Positions 21,623-33,784 are shown, counted from the first letter of the stretch. The stretch: 64,000 nucleotides of DNA from Marsupella aquatica (GCA_973895155.1 OZ316893.1:9982001-10046000); one strand, 5' to 3'. The notes: generated by a model not told the origin, from the sequence alone. Numbers and translations are program-made.

Positions 21623-22315
21623 TTATCCCCTGAATTTTCCTCTTCCTCCCCTATATGTTGTTCGGCCTCCATTGTTTCCTCGTCTGTCGTCGTTATAGCT
21701 GCCGTAATTTGCTTCTGGCCGTTGGGGTGGTGGATCAGATCCTGCTGGTCTTTTTCTTGCATTATGAAGTGCTACGATTTGTTGTTTCTCTTCCACTAAT
21801 AAGTGGGCTATAAGGTCCGAATAAGTCATAAAATTCATATTTTGGTATTGGGTTCCCAGTGCTATGTTGGCTTCTGGGAATGTTGACAATGTTTTGTCAA
21901 TTCGGTCGTTATCGTTTACTGGGTGGCAACACATTTCAAGTTGAGATGTAATTCTAAATAATGCGCTGTTATAGTTTGCGATTGATGTGTGGTCCATGAC
22001 TCGCAGGTTATGCCAGTCCCTTCGTGCTTCGGGGAGCCATATTTCTCTCATATGATCAAATCTTGATTTGAGTTGGTCCCATAGCTTTCGTGGGTTTACC
22101 TTATTCATATATTCATTCTTCAGTTGTGGTGATAGGTGTTGTCTCAACAGGAATGCAGCTTTAGCTTTCTGTTTCAGAGTTAGATTTGCATCTGTATATA
22201 GTGTGTCGTCCAACTCTTGGGATGCGAAATATGTTTCGACATCTGTTATCCATGTCAAATAATTTGAACCATCGACTTTTAGTGCCGGCCAGAGCAGTTT
22301 CTCGACTGTATTCAT
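21623..22315 (-). CDS. gag: copia Gag (partial frame)
   Basis: ATG 22315 opens a 230-codon frame with the plant copia Gag fold signature: LKVDGSNYLTWITDVETYF near the start, LWDQLKSRFDH near residue 80, MTYSDLIAHLLVEEKQ near 165, and an Arg/Gly-rich end (GGRTTYRGGRG). The frame ends before the CCHC knuckle, which lies in another frame; this implies a frameshift. Gag packages the element RNA. Confidence 0.8.
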   Translation of the reverse strand: MNTVEKLLWPALKVDGSNYLTWITDVETYFASQELDDTLYTDANLTLKQKAKAAFLLRQHLSPQLKNEYMNKVNPRKLWDQLKSRFDHMREIWLPEARRDWHNLRVMDHTSIANYNSALFRITSQLEMCCHPVNDNDRIDKTLSTFPEANIALGTQYQNMNFMTYSDLIAHLLVEEKQQIVALHNARKRPAGSDPPPQRPEANYGSYNDDRRGNNGGRTTYRGGRGKFRG

Positions 22316-22742
22316 CGTCGATTATATATTGGAGGTCGACTTGATGTCTTCTATAATTGTAATATTTCGCACGTTGTTGGTTGCGGATCGGAATTTGATT
22401 TAATTTTGTCTCTGTCTTGTCTCAATCGTGTTTGAACTTGGCATTCACTTCGGATTTCTATTGGGTCTTTGATGTGCGAAAGAAAGGGATAAAAGAAATG
22501 GAGACTATGCGTCTAAGAGATTGACTACTATGAGTAGGTAAAAAAAAATTCTGGAATCTGCTCGGTGGGTCAAGATTGGGTGGAAGTTTTGGAAGGTGAT
22601 CGGGGGCTATGGCGAGTAAAAAAAAACGGTTGGGGCAGTTATTTTTGAAAAAAGTGAACCATGAAATGATATTATCCTCGTTGAAACATCGAGGCATGTA
22701 TTCTATATTTTTGGTGTGTAGAGCATACTCGTGCTGATAACG

Positions 22743-22882
22743 TGTTGTGAGACAAGGTTTTTCATCATAGTAATAGATACTTCACTCCATTAAGGTATGG
22801 CTTTATATAGCCATTGGGTTACATCATGTAAGGTTCAAGGTAACCTTATTCTAGGGTTAAGGGTAAACTATGGTTTACAACA
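22743..22882 (-). repeat. short copia LTR (140 bp)
   Basis: Bounded by TGTTGT and ACAACA. On the minus strand it contains GGCTATATAAAGCC (TATA box), and is followed directly by CGTTATCAGCACGAG, the usual primer-binding-type sequence of this plant copia group. No second LTR was found, which fits a split element. Confidence 0.6.
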
Positions 22883-22889
22883 ATATCAA

Positions 22890-23330
22890 GATATATTCTC
22901 TATTTATATTCTTTGAAAGTTAATAAAATAATAATAAAACACATCATTTCAATAGTCATATATAATATATCATTGATTTCTCTTTTGTATGCACATTTGC
23001 ACATATGTTTGTGATGAGGCCATAGTGCACATTTTTTGAATGTAAATACATAAAAATTATAAAAAAAAATTACATATACTAGTTTACATACATCATAGTC
23101 ATAAGTTTTTCATATACACATGAATCTTTTAATGCACATGAATTTTTCCATGCACATGATGACCATGCAATTATAATCTAGAGGCTTCACCGTAGACCTA
23201 GGCTCTTGTAGTAATATTGTATTGGACAGTCCGGGCCCTATTGAGCACGTGATTTGTGATTGTATCCATGGTTACACCATTTCCAACATGTTGTGAAATG
23301 CACTTTTGATTCACACATGATGGTTTGAGC
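22890..23330. other. unassigned AT-rich sequence
   Basis: AT-rich with CATATA and ACATGAAT motifs. No gene or repeat array seen. Confidence 0.4.
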
Positions 23331-23444
23331 ATGTTTTTAATTTTATTCAGGTGCTGGTTTGAGAACCTGGCTTCTGTTCCTTCCGGAAAAGTTCTTTCAG
23401 CTTCGTATATCAAGTCCAGGCCCCTTTCCGCTTGGGTCTACCTT

Positions 23445-23640
23445 ACCTGTGCCTCTTGGACCAACCCAGTTTTGGGTGTGGGCAGTTTTGTGTGTGGACA
23501 TCTCTGGACACAGAGGGAGTCCATATGCTTTGGTGTCACCTGTGCCTCTTGGGCCAACCCAGTTTTGGGCCAACCCAGTTTTGTGTGTGGGCATCTGTGG
23601 ACACAGACGGAATCCATATGCTTTGGTGTGGTCAGGGGAG
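23445..23640. repeat. tandem duplication, about 97-bp unit
   Basis: Two copies of a unit starting CCTGTGCCTCTTGG and ending ATATGCTTTGGTGT lie head to tail. The second copy has an extra internal duplication of CCAACCCAGTTTTGGG. Confidence 0.8.
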
Positions 23641-23759
23641 TCAAGGTACCTCGTACTGATAGAACAGCAACATGTGCTGCCTCCCGGGATGGGTTTCCTG
23701 ACCGGTCCAATCTCGGGCAGTCATTCAGGACTTCGGGGATGTGATTGTCGCTAGCTGAC

Positions 23760-26588
23760 CCTCATTTTGAAGAGAAGAGTTCAATTCTAAGCTCGATGCA
23801 TTGCAACAACCAATTCGTGTCTACACTTTCTCTGCAATCCGCACTGGGAGACTGGGATGTCGGCACCCTCTTTTGCTTGCAATAGTCAATCTGTTTACTT
23901 GTCTTCTAAGTTATGTAAGGAATCTGTCTCCGCTTTGTCATTCTCCCCGTTCTACTATTTGTTCAGGATCGCTCCCCACTGAGAGTAACGTACGAGCTGA
24001 GCAATGGAATCGGAGATCTCACGATGCAACGAAGACTCTTCTGCACCTGAATAGGTCAGAGTCCTCCAAGAACATTGGCCTGTGGTTAGAAGCGGAGTTA
24101 CAAATCGCTCTTCACCCTGGAAGAATTTCCAGAACTCTGTTGAACATTCGAGGCAACATTACAAACAGCAATCACGAGATTAAGCTGAAACAGACGATGG
24201 ATGCACATTACGCCTGCCGCTACAATTATAATTTTTCACCAGTCAGCGGAAAGTGTATCGCAACGGTGTGTATGCGTCTTGCTGATTCTTCGGATTGGCC
24301 ATCGCAAATCACGAGGATCGAATATCTTTTGAGTGATCGAAGGACTTTCAATCTGTGGAATTTTTCCGACATTATAAATATATAACTTCGCGTCGATAAA
24401 AGCCAGATTGAAATCCAAACTGATCTCTTTAAGTATGTTGTGAGATTTGGAAACGGGACGCGTTTGGATTGGGTAAAGAAAGGCACATGAACATCTAGAC
24501 GGACAAAGTCGATCGACGACGTTCATTCCGATGGTGGTTCTAATAGAAACTGTGTCAATAAAATCTCATATTCCCAATTAGGATAATGCGCTCGTCTGTG
24601 TGTCAATTAATTAACGAATCGTGAGATTCCTTTTATTTCAATTCAAACACTCGTGGATTCAGCTGTCCGAGCTCTACAATTAAAGCAAAGTAAAATAATT
24701 GTCGATCATACTATTATGTCGCCGCATGGAGAAATTGTTCCTCCATCAAGAAATTCCGTTGCGTGAAGTTTATGCAGGAGGCAGAGTTCATTGTCAGGGA
24801 TTGAACTGTCTTCGTAACAAAAGCATGGGATCACCATGGAGACTAATAAATGTCGCTTACAAGTTTCAGACCAAGACGAAATCTAAAGTAACACCTGCTT
24901 CTGGGCATGGGCGGGGGCATCGGACAATTACGTGGGACCGCCAATCAGGTTGCCATCAGAGACAAACATTTGTGTTCAAATCCGTTCTAATCCAAGAAAT
25001 GCTCGAGACTAGATTCTTCTCGGGTAACGGCACATTCAAAAACCTTAGTTTCCCATCATTCGACCGTCATGCGTTGCCATCAGTATATATCTGCTGATTG
25101 TGTTTCACATGGTCAATAAATCTAACACGAAGGATGTTGTGAAATTTGTCAGGCAGATGACCGGGTCGTGCAAGCGACATCCTTGGAATCTCCACGAGTG
25201 TCGAGCAGTTTCGGGATCTGGGTCTCGCTGGCTTCTTTCCAAACGGCGGCCCCCAAATGCTCTCTCTCGCCACAATTGAGCTTAGCTTGTTCCCGACTTG
25301 TAGGTAAATCACTGCTTTGAGCTGTGAGATCCACTTGTATATATTGTGGACCTTGGAGATCATGTTGATTGTCCCGCTCACGGTCGGAGATGCATTCATA
25401 AACTCACGTCGTTCTATGATTTGCACTCAGGGACCGTAATTGGATGAAAAACATCGACATGTATCAATCCAATCAGAGTCGAAAGGAGCCATTTCCAAAC
25501 GAAGGATCTCTCTATCACTGACTTGGACGAAGAGAGATCTCATCATACCCGGTATATGAGGTGCGAGAATGTCGCCTCTAGCAAATGGTGCAGTCCATAC
25601 TCATGGCAGCACGGGCGTCTGTGTCCGTTTCCATCAGGTGGGTCTTCGCGTACTGCAGGAGGCTTGTAGTATGATCTGCCTGTCTCCGGATACCGACTGA
25701 GAAATCGCATTGTCATTGCCAGAGACAACACACTCACCTCCTTTCCAAAACGCTTCACGAACTCCGCTGCAACCATTGGTAACGACCAATTCAACCCTAC
25801 CTAGCTGTGATCTGCAACAAAACTCGCCTGCAGTGGGCCGGTCTGCTTGTGAGCTTGTGTATTTATCAGTGTGATTGATTGTCCACTTAAACCTCTCTGT
25901 TCACCACAAACGACATCATTCTCCTCTCGAAGCTACAGTCGACAGACTAATGGAAGACTTCCTGAGCAGTCAGAAGGCCACGAGACAAACACTGGCGAAC
26001 AAACAGCAGCCTGAGTGGGTTGCTCGACTTAGAGAGGCCCGATGAGCTTGCCTGGTGAGCGAGCTTGGTCGTTTTCGACCGACTGAACTGCAATACATAC
26101 TGCACTGACTCCATGGAGATCAGAACTTTAAATCGTCGCGAAATTGTCGACCCCAAAGGTCAGCTGTGTCCCCACCAAATACCTCGAAAACCACGCGTTA
26201 TTATGATGTCGTCAGACCGCGTTCTCATGCTTTCGTCAAAGTTGTCCTCGGCTACGCGTCCCTGAATTGTTTGTTCGCATTGGGAAGAGTCAGGACTCCC
26301 TTTTGTTCGCAGCCTTGGGAAGAGTCAGGACTCCCTCCGATGGTGTTTCTTGTCACTTTCGTCCGCCGTATTTAGTGTCCCTATGGTTTGCCCTTGATTT
26401 TAAAACTAAAGCCCAGATGGGACTGGAAAAGGTGTGATGGACTTGCTCCGATAACAATTTTTTAGACTTTTGAGTATCACAGCAAACAACATGGTCATGC
26501 AACATGGTCATGCCTCACGTTCTTGCTTGGTCAGATCATGTTCGTCATGCTCTTGCTTGTCATGCTTTATTCTGCAATAATATAATAA
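23760..26588. other. unassigned sequence
   Basis: Several moderate ORFs occur on both strands (for example 23801-24385 plus and 24699-25097 plus), but none has a domain, repeat structure or splice pattern I recognise. Near 26273-26335 a 30-base segment ending GGGAAGAGTCAGGACTCCCT is duplicated. Confidence 0.35.
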
Positions 26589-26608
26589 TAGAGAACCCCG
26601 GTTTGAAG

Positions 26609-27029
26609 TGTTGAGCATAGACGACGATCGCAACGGCAAGCCCATGAACCATCCAACGCACAATAGTCGACATAAGAGATACGTGGTTCACCTCCTTGAG
26701 GCTACATCCACGGGAACACACAAGAGAGCTTTACTGAACTCTAAGCCCGTCGGCTATACCGAGTCTCCACAGTGTAAGCTCTCCTTATCTCTCAAGTGGC
26801 TCCATAACAATGAGCCTTGGTTCTACCTCTCCAAGCACACATGCCTCTTATGATATAGTGTGCAACTTAGTTGTATCTAACCACATAGTTGTACCTAATC
26901 ACGTAGTTGTACCTAACCACATAGTTGTACCTAATCACGTAGTTGTACCTAACCACGTAGTTGTACTAACCCACGTTGTTGTACCAACCACGTCATACCT
27001 AACCTAGACGTAAGAGTAAATACCCAACA
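26609..27029 (-). repeat. copia 3' LTR (421 bp)
   Basis: Starts TGTTGAGC and ends CCCAACA. It includes, at about 26868-26996, six or seven tandem copies of a 19-20-base unit around TAGTTGTACCTAA, many with ACGTG on the minus strand. Confidence 0.95.
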
Positions 27030-27219
27030 ATCTTCCCCTTGACTCTGGTCTAGGGGAGAGTAATACTGCCAATGTTTATGATCCCTCAGCGGGAAGTTTT
27101 GGACAAAAACCAAACCGATTTCCCTCTCTAACTAGAGCAAACCAGAACTAAGCCGTAGCCTAATACATAGGAATGAGGAAGAGCATATATCAGTAATTAC
27201 AATGAATGTTAAGAAAAAT

Positions 27220-28754
27220 CTACTTGTGATACAATTGCAAAACCTGCAATACGTCACGGTGTCTACAGAAACTCTCCAAAGGAATCACTTTGGTAAATGC
27301 GTCAACCGGGTTGAGTTTACCATCAATCTTGACTAGCTCAAACAAATTATCAGACACAGCCTGCCTGATAAAATGGTACCTGACGTCAATGTGCTTCACT
27401 TTGCTGTCCATCACCTGGTTCACAGCAAGGTGGAGCGCACTTTGACTATCACAATGGAGCTTCACATTCCCCTATGGCAATCCCATTTCAGTGATAAGTC
27501 TATCCAACCAAATCGCTTCCTTTGCTGCTTCCGCAGCTGCAACATACTCCGCTTCTGTAGTAGACTGAGCAATACACTTCTGCAAAGTAGACCTCCAACT
27601 TATGCATCCACCGCCAAGTGTGAACACGTATCCTGTTGTTGATCTCCTTCGGTCCAAATCTTGTCCATAGTCAGAATCAACATAGCCAATCAATGATTTA
27701 GCATTCTTTGCATTCGCATCAAATAAAAGACCATGATCCACGGTACCCTTCAAGTACCTGATAATTCACTTCACTACTTCCCAGTGTACCTTCCCTGGAT
27801 TCGACATGTACCTGCTCACCTTGCCCATAGCCATGGCAAGATCAGGTCTAGTGCAAGTCATCAAATACATGAGACTCCCCACTGCCTTGTCATATGGAAC
27901 CTTTGACATCAACCCCTTCTCTGTGTCATCCGTAGGACACAACGCTGATGATAACTTGAAGTGTGGAGCCAACGGGGTACTTACTGGCTTGCTATTCCCC
28001 ATGTTGAACCTTGCAATTACCTTGCTCGCATAACTGCTCTGCGTCAACCATAGCTTGCCAGCCTCCAAGTCCCTAGTGATCTCCATACCCAAAATCCTCT
28101 TAGCTGGCCCTAAGTCCTTCATCTTAAACTCTGCACTAAGCAGTGCCTTGAGCTTAAAAATCTCAGACCTATCTTTGGCTGCAATTAGCATATCATCCAC
28201 ATAAAGTACTAAAACAATGAACCCAAAGACAACATTCTTTACCGGTTTCAAATACACACAAGGGTCAAATACACTTCTGTGAAAACCTTGTGACCGAATC
28301 CAATCGTCAAACCGCTTGTTCCACTATCTTGGTGACTGCTACCCATACAAGGATTTCAGCACTCTGCAAACCAATTCCTCCTGTCCTCTCTTCACAAAAC
28401 CTAGCGGTTGTCTCATGAAGATCACCTCTTCCAATGTGCCATAGAGGAAAGCTGTGACAACATCCATCTGATCTAGCAACAGACCAAACATTACAACAAG
28501 TACACACAATAGTCGTATTGTAGAGTACTTAGCAACTGGTGAGAAGACCTCATTGTAATCCACACCTTCTCTTGTGTGAATCCCTTTGCTACTAACCTAG
28601 CCTTGTAGACCTTCGATCCACCTCCTATGGAATTATCTTTCAGCTTGTAAATCCACTTGCTGTCCACCACTTGCTGACCCTTAGGCAGCTTAACAAGCTT
28701 CCAAGTTTGTTGTCCTTTAGTGACTGTATCTCCGTTTGCATTGCTGCAGTCCAC
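27220..28754 (-). pseudogene. pol: copia reverse transcriptase and RNase H
   Basis: RT begins with KLPKGQQVVDSKWIYKLK (near 28700) and continues over at least two frame changes through YNEVFSPVAKYST, DQMDVVTAFLYG and LYVDDMLIA (catalytic YVDD, near 28190). RNase H follows with DSDYGQDLDRRRSTTGY, ISWRSTLQKCIAQSTTEAEY and the closing D-x-R-Y-H-F-I-R segment. A frame change also lies near 27470. All domains are present, so the damage is recent. Confidence 0.85.
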
Positions 28755-30596
28755 TTCTGCTTCTCCTTTGAAGCACTTGCCTCATGAAATGAAGAAGGTT
28801 CCCCTTCTTCCAAAATTAACGCATCACCCTCATCATCAGCTGCAAAATCATCCTCTTGCAGTTGAGATGAATCAACCCACTGTCCATACCTTGGTGGAGC
28901 GCGTCCAGTGCGACCAGATGTTCTTCTAGCCGATGACTCCGGTTGATCTGCGTGTGCTGGTACAATTTGAAGCTCAACAGCATCCACTTGCTGCTCACCA
29001 GCATCAACAAACTCCTCTGGTTCCTCTAGCACAGGAACCAGCTCCATAATTGGAGCAACTCCTTCTCTCCGGTCATGCACCTCATAACCAATCTCCCCCT
29101 CAACGAGATCCGGGATAGGAGATTTTCCTTTGTCAGTACGGGAGACCTGAGTATTCTCCCCCTCCAATAATCTGGATTCATTGAAGGAAACATCCCTACT
29201 GACAACGAGCTTACAGGCAATAGGATCCCATAGCCTATAGGCTTTCACACCACTCTGGTACCCAAGAAAAACACATTTCTTGGAGGTAGGATCCAACTTG
29301 GTCCTATTCTGCTTCGGTGTGAGAGCATATGCATCACTTCCAAAAACTACCAAGCCATGATAGTCTGCTTGCCGCTTATAGCGCATCTCAAACGGCGTTT
29401 TGAAATTAAGAGCACTAGAAGGAGAGAGATTTACCAAATAAGTTGCGGTATTGACAGCTTCTGCCCAAAATTCTTGTGGTAAACTTGATTGGCTCAACAT
29501 ACTCCGTGACCGCTCCAATAGTGTCCGATTGAGCCTCTCAGCGACACCATTTTGCTGCGGAGTATAAACTGTGGTGAGATGGCGAGTTATCCCCTGTTCT
29601 GAACAGTACTCTTCAAATTCCATTGAAGTGTACTCCCCACCGTTGTCTGACCTCAGACTCTTCACCCTTGTATCCAAACACTTGATCGTGTTTCCAGTCT
29701 GATTCTCCACCTGGGCCTTCCACTTCTTAAAAATGGACAAGACATCAGACTTATGCGTCATAAAATAAATCCACACAAATCTTGAGTAATCATCAATAAA
29801 TGATACATAGTACAACTTTCCAGAGTGTGAGGGAGTCGGGGATGGACCCCACACGTCACTATGTATGTACTCAAGAACCGCTTTGGAACGATGAGTTCCA
29901 ACACCAAAAGCACGACGATGCTGCTTTCCAAGAATGCAATGCTCACAAAACTCTAATTTAAAAGATTACAAATCAGAAATGAGTCCATTCTTCCGTAAGA
30001 TAGCCAAACCCCTTATCACTCATGTGGCCTAGCCGTGAATGCCATAGTTGAGTCATCTCCTCGTGAGACTTGGTTACATTGGCCTCTCCACATACAGTAT
30101 TGCCCTGTAACATATACAAATTCTTTTGTGTACTTCCCTTCAAAATCACTGTCTCTCCCGACCTGACTCGAAGTTCACCATCAATAACGCTCCATTGATG
30201 ACCATTTGAGTCCAACACACCGAGTGAAATCAGATTCTTACGCATGCCAGGTACATACCTGACTCCGGACACTGTGCGCACAGCGCCATCAAACATTTGA
30301 ATCTTCACAGACCCAATTCCCTCAATTTGACAGGAGTGATCATTTCCCATCAGAACTGAACCGTTTGAAACAGAGTAAGAACTGAAAAAACTCACGAATG
30401 TAACAAATATGAAAAGAGCAAGCACAATCAAGAATCCACACATCATCTGCTCTCCTAGATGACGTGCACAGGGCATACCCCCGGCTTCATAAAACATACT
30501 CATCATTGAGTAAATCAGCTTCATCATCAGCCCTAGCCACATTTGCCGATGAAGTTTCCGCTGCCTTTCCCTTACAATCTCGCTTGAAGTGTCCAA
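28640..30596 (-). pseudogene. pol: copia protease and integrase region
   Basis: The protease motif reads WILDCACSFHIC near 30430, in a different frame from the following VLMGNDHSC and NLISLGVLDSNG segment, so a frameshift lies between them. The zinc region (LWHSRLGHMSDKG, then CEHCILGKQHRR) and the integrase core follow: FIDDYSR (Asp), RSDNGGEY (Asp), NGVAERLNRTLLE (Glu), then the FLGY segment and a long acidic linker. The integrase frame alone is about 404 codons (29854-28640) and appears undamaged. Confidence 0.85.
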
Positions 30597-31527
30597 CTTG
30601 GTTGCACTTCCAACATGTCACCTGCCTCCTCTGAGGGGATTTACCCTTGGACTTAGCTCTGGATTTAGATCTAAACTGGGTTCTACGGTCCCCAGTTGGT
30701 CGCTGCATACTCCTCCCACGGTTAACATTGAGGGTAGCACCAGATGATGAAGGCTGTGACGTGATGTGCATCTTCTGCTGAAGATCATCACTAAGTAGAG
30801 AACTTACCACGTCATTGTATGAAATGGTATCCCTATCACGATGCAACAACACTCGTGATAGGGACTGGTAAGATGGAGGCAATGAAGTAAGAAGCTGCAG
30901 AGCCTTCGTCTCATCATTCAAAGTCTCCCCAAGGTTTTCCAAGTCAACGACCATGTCGTTGAAAGCATCCACATGGTCTTGCAACTTCATACCGGATTCC
31001 TTCATCCTGAAACTCATCAGTTTGTAGGAAGTGTAGAGCCGGTTTGACAACTCCATGCGGTGATACTTGCTCTGCAATTCCGCAAACAAGGACATGCAAT
31101 CCTTATGTGCACCCAACTGCTTGATGATGGGAGGCATGAGATACAGTGTAACACACCACACTCCCTGCTCCTGCATGCGGTCCCATTGTTTCTCATCAAC
31201 ATCGTCTTCACGAGGGCTCAACAGTTGGCCCATCCCTGACGCATAGAGCACTCCCTTCACCTGCTTCTCCCATAGCAAGTAGTTAGAGTGCCCATCATAC
31301 TTTGTCACTTCATACTTGGGTCCCCCAAGCTTGAAAGTCCCCATCTTTTTCTTTGGCACTACCGTGAGCTCCGGTAGTAGTACTGCTTCCTCCACCACAT
31401 GCCGCACCGGTGATGGTATCGGTGTCACGTGCTCTTCCTCCTGCTCCTCTCTCTGCCCCTGAAACCTCCGCGGTGATCCTTGTGCTTCAAGTTCCACGTC
31501 TTCAAAAAACTCCTCCGAATCACTCAT
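30487..31527 (-). CDS. gag: copia Gag
   Basis: ATG 31527 opens a 346-codon frame. It has an acidic N-terminus (SDSEEFFEDVELE), the Gag core (KYDGHSNYLLWEKQVKGVL near residue 78; SKYHRMELSNRLYTSYKLM; SLPPSYQSL), a basic linker (RSKSRAKSKGKS) and a perfect CCHC knuckle CWKCNQVGHFKRDC near residue 310. Length and order match intact plant copia Gag. It builds the virus-like particle and binds element RNA. Confidence 0.9.
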   Translation of the reverse strand: MSDSEEFFEDVELEAQGSPRRFQGQREEQEEEHVTPIPSPVRHVVEEAVLLPELTVVPKKKMGTFKLGGPKYEVTKYDGHSNYLLWEKQVKGVLYASGMGQLLSPREDDVDEKQWDRMQEQGVWCVTLYLMPPIIKQLGAHKDCMSLFAELQSKYHRMELSNRLYTSYKLMSFRMKESGMKLQDHVDAFNDMVVDLENLGETLNDETKALQLLTSLPPSYQSLSRVLLHRDRDTISYNDVVSSLLSDDLQQKMHITSQPSSSGATLNVNRGRSMQRPTGDRRTQFRSKSRAKSKGKSPQRRQVTCWKCNQVGHFKRDCKGKAAETSSANVARADDEADLLNDEYVL

Positions 31528-32684
31528 ATGAGAAAATCACAAAAAATATTGTTTTTCACAACTTCTCAAAAAACTCAAAACTCAACACCGCCGCGTAGCC
31601 CACAAAGCTAGGAGTCCAATACTGAAAACCGAAATCAAAGTCAAAATTTGACGGAAAAGTTATTCAAATTTCGGTCGAGGTGGGTAAAACCTTGGGAAAC
31701 TCCTCCATTTTGACCACCTCAGGGAATAACCGAAATACCAAGTACAACCCGTTGTCAGAATTGCGATATGATTGGTGCGCCGTGTTGCCAACTTCAATGG
31801 CTACGATCTCGCCGAAAAAGAACCAAAAAAGTTACCGTTCGGCGGACGAAATCTTTAATTGTCGGACAATCAAAAAATAGCTCTCTGGTTTTTTGGAATA
31901 TTCTATGACCCTTGTACAGGCCTTGTGGGAATTTTGGAAGAATAATCGAGGGGCTGACATGTGTCCTCGAACCCCCAAAACCCCCTACCACCCTTCGTCG
32001 TCAAAATCTGGTCTCGCGCGCGGAAAATACACACGGCAAAATGTACCCCTTGACACCAAACGCAAGATATCCCACTCGGGTTTTGACGAAATCAAGATCT
32101 GATTTCAGATTTGGAAACTAGACTCCGAGGCGGTGAAGATCGATAGAAGAAGCACCCAAAACGAGGAAAGAACGAGGGAGAAAAAAATTGGTAAAGATGA
32201 CAAATTTCTCTCAATTGCCATAGCCAATTTCGAATCAGTTTTTCAAAGATAAAAAATGGTACCTTGTCAACAACGAATGTTGATCAATTGCACTTGGTGC
32301 CGTCACCAAGTCCAACAAGGTAATTGATTTTGCTTAACCTTCCTTTTTGCATCAAAGAACCAATCCCGGACTCAAAACAATCGTCTTGCCTCAATCTCTC
32401 CGTTGAGTCAAAACACTTGATGCTTCTCCCTCCGAGTCGATTGCCAACTTTCTTCACAAAATCCAGAACGACGAAAAACTTAGATCTCTCTGCACTACGA
32501 GCTCTGTTCAGCGATTTCTTCACACGGTTAGAAAGCTCTTGCCCCGATCTATCCGTTGAGCCCATAAACTCCAAGTTCCATGCGACGGAACTCCGGGAAA
32601 TCCACCGACACTCAACGCTGGAAAAACCGTCATGAAATCCCATCACGAACACACGTCACCTCCCAAGCATGCTCTGATACCAAT

Positions 32685-33105
32685 TGTTGAGCATACACGA
32701 CGATCGCAACAGCAAGCCCATGAACCATCCAACGCACAATAGTCGACACAAGAGATACGTGGTTCACCTCCTTGAGGCTACGTCCACGGGAACACACAAT
32801 AGAGCTTTACTGAACTCTAAGCCCGTCGGCTATACCGAGTCTCCACAGTGTAAGCTCTCCTTATCTCTCAAGTGGCTCCATAACAATGAGCCTTGGTTCT
32901 ACCTCTCCAAGCACACATGCCTCTTATGATATAGTGTGCAACTTAGTTGTACCTAACCACATAGTTGTACCTAATCACGTAGTTGTACCTAACCACATAG
33001 TTGTACCTAATCACGTAGTTGTACCTAACCACGTAGTTGTACTAACCCACGTTGTTGTACCAACCACGTCATACCTAACCTAGACGTAAGAGTAAATACC
33101 CAACA
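32685..33105 (-). repeat. copia 5' LTR (421 bp)
   Basis: Nearly identical to the LTR at 26609-27029, including the tandem TAGTTGTACCTAA units (about 32944-33072). The element is transcribed on the minus strand from this side. Confidence 0.95.
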
Positions 33106-33784
33106 TGAAGTGGCAAGTTGCCCGACACATAAACTTGGCATTTGTGAGACCAAAATGTCTATATTTGATTCATATTACATCTTATTTCCCGGCCCGGCCC
33201 AAACTTTTTCCGGCCTGGCCCAAACTCTTCCTGGCCTCGTCCTGGATGCTACCACCCTTCCCAGCAACCAGCCCGGCCCGGCCCCTCCCCTCCCCTCCCC
33301 GGACCTGGACCCGGCCTGCCCCTTCCCGGCCCCGGCCAAACAGCAGTCGGGTCCAGGTGAGGGGAGGGTCGACTCCAGGCTGGGGCCGGGTCCGGGTCCA
33401 GGTCGGCATTGAGGGAGGGGACCGGGGACCGGGGGATGTCTGAGCCGGGACCAGGGGCTGGGGGTTGTGGGAGCCGGGACCGGGAGCCGGGGGATGTCCG
33501 AGCCGGGACCACAGGCCGGGAGATGTGGGAGCCGGGACCGGGGGCCGGGGGATGTGCTCGGGCCGGGACCGGGGACCGGGGCCGGGATGGAGGAAACAAA
33601 AGGGAAATGAGACCGGGTGATGGGGCCGGGAGGTCATGGCCGGGCCTGGCCGAGACCGGGAGAGGCCGGGTGTCGACTTGCCGGTTAATAGCCTTGGAAG
33701 GGTCTATTTGCCGGGCAAGTCCAAACCGGGTACAGAACGCACTTTCAATACAAAATCAGAGGAGTATTTGCTGGCGAACAACTT

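Larger units (their letters stand above)
20728..22882 (-). mobile_element. Ty1/copia 5' half (LTR, gag, protease)
   Basis: On the minus strand from 22882: a short LTR, gag (22315-21623), a CCHC knuckle (CYRCGKIGHIRKDC near 21453-21496), aspartic protease with DSGTSHTIL (ORF 21376-20825) and the GAG-pre-integrase segment (WHCKLGHPG, CMACSQGK) ending at 20728. The integrase that should follow is missing here, but a matching integrase begins at about 48575 on the plus strand. Frame changes separate gag from the knuckle and protease parts. The family is the plant copia group whose integrase starts with DICGPI. Confidence 0.85.
26609..33105 (-). mobile_element. full-length Ty1/copia retrotransposon
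   Basis: Two 421-bp LTRs (26609-27029 and 32685-33105) differ at about 6 positions. TGAAG flanks both sides (26604-26608 and 33106-33110). On the minus strand, TGGTATCAGAGC, complementary to initiator tRNA-Met, follows the 5' LTR at about 32682-32671, and a purine-rich AAGGGGAAGAT precedes the 3' LTR. Gag, protease, integrase, RT and RNase H follow in copia order but with several frame changes, so it is probably no longer autonomous. Confidence 0.95.
26597..33730. mobile_element. short non-autonomous hAT-like element, split by copia
   Basis: The ends are CCCGGTTTGAAG at 26597 and the complement of CCCGGTTTGGAC at 33730. The flanks TAGAGAAC (26589-26596) and TACAGAAC (33731-33738) are 8-base duplications with one mismatch, as expected of hAT elements. 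Without the nested copia and its 5-base duplication it would be about 632 bp. Inside, a C-rich block (33190-33350) switches to a G-rich block (33360-33660). Its left end matches the left end of the transposase-bearing copy at 36907, so that copy is a plausible source of transposase. Confidence 0.75.

Noticed and set aside
23801-24385. 194-codon plus-strand ORF as a gene
   Set aside because: No domain, unremarkable composition and competing ORFs on the other strand. There is no support beyond length.
33105-33637. Pro/Arg-rich ORFs near the copia LTR
   Set aside because: Products of the GC-rich interior of the short hAT-like element.
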